Assembly: GCA_964606385.1 (NCBI GenBank)
Contig: CAZSFZ010000006.1
Location: forward strand, 1-64,000
Reading direction: 5' to 3'
Source of the DNA: Aquincolibacterium sp964606385
GTDB taxonomy: Bacteria; Omnitrophota; Omnitrophia; Omnitrophales; Aquincolibacteriaceae
DNA length: 64,000 nucleotides
In this document: positions 61,801-64,000 of the stretch, one piece after another
How positions within the stretch are numbered: the stretch's first letter is position 1
Layout of the letters: the number at the start of each line of letters is the position of its first letter
The notes under the pieces: generated by a model
Seen by the model: the letters and a program-made list of their open reading frames with translations, nothing else
The model's database searches: none
What the model was told of the DNA's origin: nothing
Program-made: the position numbers and the translations under genes

Positions 61801-61996
61801 CATCCACCACTTCGGTTTCCATGACCTCGGGTGCAGAACCTTCCCAGGTCACGCTGATGTTGGCATAAGGAAAATCAATGTCAGGCATTTGAGAAACGCC
61901 CATCCGCAAAAATCCGATCCCTCCAAAGATCAACAGGGCCGCCATGATCATCCACGCAAAAACCGGTTTTTTGATCGATTCATCCGACAGGCTCAT
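58850..61996 (-). CDS. RND efflux permease (AcrB/HAE1 type)
   Basis: This 1048-aa protein is full length, with 12 membrane spans and two large periplasmic domains. The N-terminus (FAWMIMAALLIFGGIGF), the TM4 proton-relay pair in VGIVVDDAIVVLENI, and the porter-domain signature around PDDQPIVWLGLSG are present. It expels drugs, dyes, metals or lipids using the proton gradient. No adaptor (membrane fusion protein) gene accompanies it. It overlaps the TolC-like gene by 4 bp. Confidence 0.95.
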   Translation of the reverse strand: MSLSDESIKKPVFAWMIMAALLIFGGIGFLRMGVSQMPDIDFPYANISVTWEGSAPEVMETEVVDVIEEALMSVEKIKKIQSTSRFGSASITAEFELSKDIDVAVQEIQTKIAQAQRNLPEDMDAPIITKVNPDDQPIVWLGLSGDRPLREMVQYVKDHIKDQFSVIPDVGEVTLGGFAEPSMRVWLDHKKLESLELTAEDVTAAIQAQHTELPAGRLTTEKTERNIRVMGESTNVEELSRLVIPSRVREGYLWKTFRLSDVSQTEDGLEDVRRKARVLGKPSVGIGIRKQRGTNAVEVAKRVKKRAKELSANLPEGLRLTVNFDGTDQINDTVHEMELTIILAVIFTGIVCWFFLGSLSSTINVVIAIPTALGGAFLVMYFFGFTLNTITLTALSMVVGIVVDDAIVVLENIARHYEMGKARVLAAIVGAREIGFSVLVISLAVIAIFLPTAFMEGLIGKFFFQFGITISAAVAFSLLEAVTLTPSRCSQFLKVGHDTRVGRIADGLMHRLRSLYSRTLATTLRHRGKVLIFAVAFFVASLFLVPLLRKEMIPTHDISRFLVRIQTPPGSSLAATDVVMKKAEAFLTERPELDIYFTIVGGTGGGSDVNTGMVFVTLKKPHDRPKDKILGRRLTQKDFMEICRKEFNQIPGVMRATLQELSGAAGAGARDYPLDISILGPDWHKLGELSTVLMNRLKDSGLVVDLDTDYLIDIPEVHVMPDRIKASERGVTTDSIAKTIQATLGGIKVAKYTEGDRRYDVRVSLTDENRKTLDDIGRLWVRNQRGELVRLSDVTQVTELPQPILISRENRQRAVHVFGNIARGKSQAAALELAEQIAKETFPEGYRIVLSGSAERFRETFQQLSFALWLGIFIAYMILAAQFNSFLHPFTILLALPFSVSGAFLGLLVMDHSLNMLSIIGLLLLMGIVKKNSILLVDFTNQRREEGLGVHEALLEACPLRLRPILMTTFAVIAAALPAALNIGPGAEQRAPMATVIIWGTAISTFLTLYVVPCFYSLSSRFESHRHEKEHREAIAILNSPALQKNTA

Positions 61997-63303
61997 GACA
62001 CCTCTCCGATGGCGACCCGGAAGGCCGCTTCATCCTGTTTCATGATGTAATAAGTCAGGTTCTCGCGCTGCCGGGTATTGTTGAGCGATTCCAGCGCCGC
62101 CAGGACATCCAGGTTGCTGACGAGGCTCCGGGTGTATTCTTCCGACTGGATTTCGTAATTCTTTTCGGCTTTACGAACCGCGTCTTTTAAAAGCACATTA
62201 GTCTGACGCGCGGAAACCCAGATCTGATAATTTTGTTTGATCTCGAGTTCCGCCTGGCGACGAGCGAGGGAGAATGTGAGTTTTTTCTGTTTTAAAATAC
62301 CGACGGCATCCTTGACTTGGCCGACCGTCTCACCTCCCGAAAAAAGGGGAAGATTGAATTCAAACATGGTATCCCAGTCGACGCTGGCCATGAAGCCTTC
62401 CCGGCGCATGTACTGGTTATGTGCGATCGACATTGTGGGCCAGAAACCGCTTTGTGCGACCAGAATGCCGCGCCAGGCGGTTTTGACGGCCTGCTCGGCG
62501 GCTTTGACATCCGAGCGCGTGATGGCCGATTTTAGATGTTCCGTCAGGGTTTTTGAGGAGACGTCCTCATTAACTTCTTCTTCCAACTGACGCCCTTCCA
62601 TGTCCGTCCCCGTCAGAAATTCCAGCATGTAACGGGCCGTCGCCAGTGCTCCATGCGCAGCCGCGAGATCCGCTTCCAGGATCTTAAGGCTGGTTTCCGC
62701 GTTGATCACTTCGCTCAGCCTCGAACGGCCGATCTTTTCGCGGTCCTCCAGCTCCTGAATGCGTTTCTGGAGCAGTTCGTGGATGCCGCGGTTGATCTCG
62801 ATCTCTTTTTCGTAACGCAGGACGTTATAAAAGGCCATGGCGACATCTTTATAGAGAAGCTCCTTGGCCCGGATCCAGGCTTCGGTCTGTTCTCTCCGGT
62901 AACTTCCTGCGCCGGTGAGGGCTCCCATGGCCTTGAATCCCTGGAAGAGTGGCTGCCTGATGACGAATTTACTTTCCTGCTTGTCGGGATCCACAAAAGT
63001 GCTGCCGAATGAGCCGCCGCTCGGAACGTCTTTATTTTCCTGAAGGGAGCGGTTGATGACAAAGTCCACATCGCCGATCCCTTGACTGGCTGCGTTGAAG
63101 ATCTGAGCGGTGGCGCGGGCGATGGCTTCTTTCTGGATGGCGACAACTTCACTTTGGACCAGCGCGAGCCGGTAGCATTCGTCCAGGGAAAGAGTATCCG
63201 TTTCCATGGCGGCGGCAGGGGAGACGGCATTTTCCGCTTGCAGGGCGGGGGTGCTCAAGAGATTCACGGCGAGGAACAGGGCCAGGTATTTTTTGGATCT
63301 CAC
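61993..63303 (-). CDS. TolC-family outer-membrane channel protein
   Basis: This 436-aa protein has a signal peptide (about 1-23) and two repeats of paired long helices typical of TolC (SLDECYRLALVQSEVVAIQK opens the first; FELNLPLFSGGETVGQVKDA-like segment in the second). No lipobox is present. It overlaps the MarR gene upstream and the RND gene downstream by 4 bp each, so the three are one operon. Confidence 0.9.
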   Translation of the reverse strand: MRSKKYLALFLAVNLLSTPALQAENAVSPAAAMETDTLSLDECYRLALVQSEVVAIQKEAIARATAQIFNAASQGIGDVDFVINRSLQENKDVPSGGSFGSTFVDPDKQESKFVIRQPLFQGFKAMGALTGAGSYRREQTEAWIRAKELLYKDVAMAFYNVLRYEKEIEINRGIHELLQKRIQELEDREKIGRSRLSEVINAETSLKILEADLAAAHGALATARYMLEFLTGTDMEGRQLEEEVNEDVSSKTLTEHLKSAITRSDVKAAEQAVKTAWRGILVAQSGFWPTMSIAHNQYMRREGFMASVDWDTMFEFNLPLFSGGETVGQVKDAVGILKQKKLTFSLARRQAELEIKQNYQIWVSARQTNVLLKDAVRKAEKNYEIQSEEYTRSLVSNLDVLAALESLNNTRQRENLTYYIMKQDEAAFRVAIGEVS

Positions 63304-63758
63304 GGTTGAGTCCTCGCGAGAAAATCATCCATCACTTTGGACATGGCCGCGTAGAAGCGGCTGATCACATCGTGTTCCTTGCCGCTGAACTGGTCGTAAG
63401 CTTTCAGGAGGAGATTCAGGCTTTGTTCCCGGATCTCCGTAATGATCTTTTTACCTTTCGGAAGCATCTCAAGCAGGATCACGCGTCGGTCCTTGGTATG
63501 AGGCACGCGTTTCAGGTATTTCTTTTCTTCCAGACGGTCCACGAGGTTCGTGACGGCCGGTTTGGTGATCTTCAGGCGGCCGCTGATCTCGGTCATGGAA
63601 ACCGTCCCAAGGAGCATTAGCTGGCTGAGAAGCGTGAACTGGGAAAGGGTCAGATCAACCTTTTCCAGGATCTGGGAGTGCATGCGGGAGAATTTCGGAT
63701 GAAGCTCCCTGAAATTGGCCGCAAATTCATCACGACGGACCACCGAGACGACCTCCAT
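63300..63758 (-). CDS. MarR-family transcriptional regulator
   Basis: This 152-aa protein has the MarR winged helix-turn-helix: LTLSQFTLLSQLMLLG, TEISGRLKITKPAVTNLVDRLEEKKYLKR, and the wing VPHTKDRRVILLEMLPKG. MarR proteins usually repress an adjacent efflux operon and release DNA on ligand binding. ATG 63758 has no RBS, but a GTG at 63743 sits eight bases after GGAGG and may be the true start. It is the first gene of the efflux operon and lies next to a 21-bp palindrome. Confidence 0.92.
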   Translation of the reverse strand: MEVVSVVRRDEFAANFRELHPKFSRMHSQILEKVDLTLSQFTLLSQLMLLGTVSMTEISGRLKITKPAVTNLVDRLEEKKYLKRVPHTKDRRVILLEMLPKGKKIITEIREQSLNLLLKAYDQFSGKEHDVISRFYAAMSKVMDDFLARTQP

Positions 63759-63773
63759 TGCTTAATTTATTAA

Positions 63774-63794
63774 ATAGTTAAATCATTAAACTAT
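63774..63794. promoter_or_regulatory. candidate MarR operator (21-bp palindrome)
   Basis: ATAGTTAAATCATTAAACTA plus T reads as ATAGTT-n-AAT-n-ATT-n-AACTAT, an almost perfect palindrome of MarR-operator size. It lies 16 bp upstream of the MarR start codon, where the promoter should be. Autorepression is the likely mode. Confidence 0.65.
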
Positions 63795-63852
63795 CTATGG
63801 CGTGAAGTATATCCAAAGAGGATCGGAAAAGCAAGAGGTTTGGAAGGGTTTT

Positions 63853-64000
63853 TTAACGGAAGAGACGCGCGGCCAGAATGCCGTTTAGGATGAACTGGAC
63901 GGCAATGGCGGTGAGAATGAGGCCCATCAGGCGGCTGGTGATCTTGAGCGCGATGACGCTCAGGATCTTGGAGCGTACGGCGACAAACCCCAGAATCAAA
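63853..64000 (-). CDS. marC: MarC-family membrane protein, C-terminal end (partial)
   Basis: The last 48 residues are present, running in from the right edge and ending at TAA (63853-63855 on the plus strand). The segment ALKITSRLMGLILTAIAVQF followed by ILNGI is characteristic of the MarC/UPF0056 integral membrane family. Its function is unknown. It points toward the efflux operon, with about 95 bp between it and the MarR start. Confidence 0.82.
   Translation of the reverse strand, partial: LILGFVAVRSKILSVIALKITSRLMGLILTAIAVQFILNGILAARLFR

Overview
The window looks like chromosomal DNA of a Gram-negative bacterium. It is gene-dense, moderately GC-rich by eye, and has outer-membrane lipoproteins, a TolC-family channel and a secretin. 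The gene mix suggests an uncultured lineage such as candidate phylum Omnitrophota. It includes an alternative-type PurF, an AmmeMemoRadiSam set, a sensor-fused trehalose-phosphate synthase, and a chemosensory operon running into a hybrid type II secretion/type IV pilus operon. That placement is inference; there is no rRNA gene to test it. No tRNA, CRISPR array or transposase gene was seen.

Layout. 1-7.2 kb: the tail of an unknown gene, a terminator, a small membrane protein coupled to an SPFH/prohibitin-like protein, two coiled-coil proteins, an SMP-30 family protein, a lone receiver and a SpoIIE-type phosphatase. 7.3-14.4 kb: a complete tripartite ABC-2 efflux system (adaptor, double-ATPase/permease fusion, second permease, outer-membrane factor) and a DUF4136 lipoprotein. 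14.4-24.7 kb: an HD-GYP sensor, a GHL10-type glycoside hydrolase, a membrane-anchored kinase-like protein, a cold-shock gene with an unusual leader, a sodium:solute symporter, an LssY_C lipoprotein, an M48 peptidase, and a PurF lacking the glutaminase nucleophile.

24.7-35.9 kb is a chemosensory operon: cheR-TPR, two cheW, two chemoreceptors, a cheA-receiver hybrid, cheB and four related receiver proteins. It runs 9 bp into a GspE/PilB assembly ATPase. 36-47.1 kb continues with GspF, GspG, three further pilin-like proteins (one carrying a LamG lectin-like domain), a GspL-like PilM/PilN fusion, PilO, PilP, secretin, an ExeA-type ATPase and a GspB-like protein. No retraction ATPase or prepilin peptidase is present. 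The chemosensory system probably controls this pilus-like machine.

The most unusual structure is a family of five AT-rich inverted-repeat elements at 26.66, 28.99, 30.51, 32.76 and 40.42 kb. Each is built of degenerate TTTAGNN/NNCTAAA heptamers facing each other. All lie between co-oriented genes of this one region. One copy contains a four-helix-bundle (S23/23S rRNA intervening-sequence-type) gene whose start codon lies in the repeat arm. The others look like ORF-less, MITE-like derivatives. Some arms appear to supply the stop codon of the gene upstream.

47.3-53.2 kb is an apparent osmotic-stress operon: MscS channel, membrane sensor-HAMP-OtsA fusion, OtsB and TreS, framed by two tiny membrane proteins. 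53.2-58.8 kb holds a membrane spermidine-synthase-like protein and, on the minus strand, a DsbD-like membrane protein, a radical SAM enzyme and a MEMO1-AMMECR1 fusion. 58.8-63.8 kb (minus) is a MarR-TolC-RND efflux operon with no adaptor gene and a 21-bp palindromic operator candidate. The window ends inside a marC-family gene.
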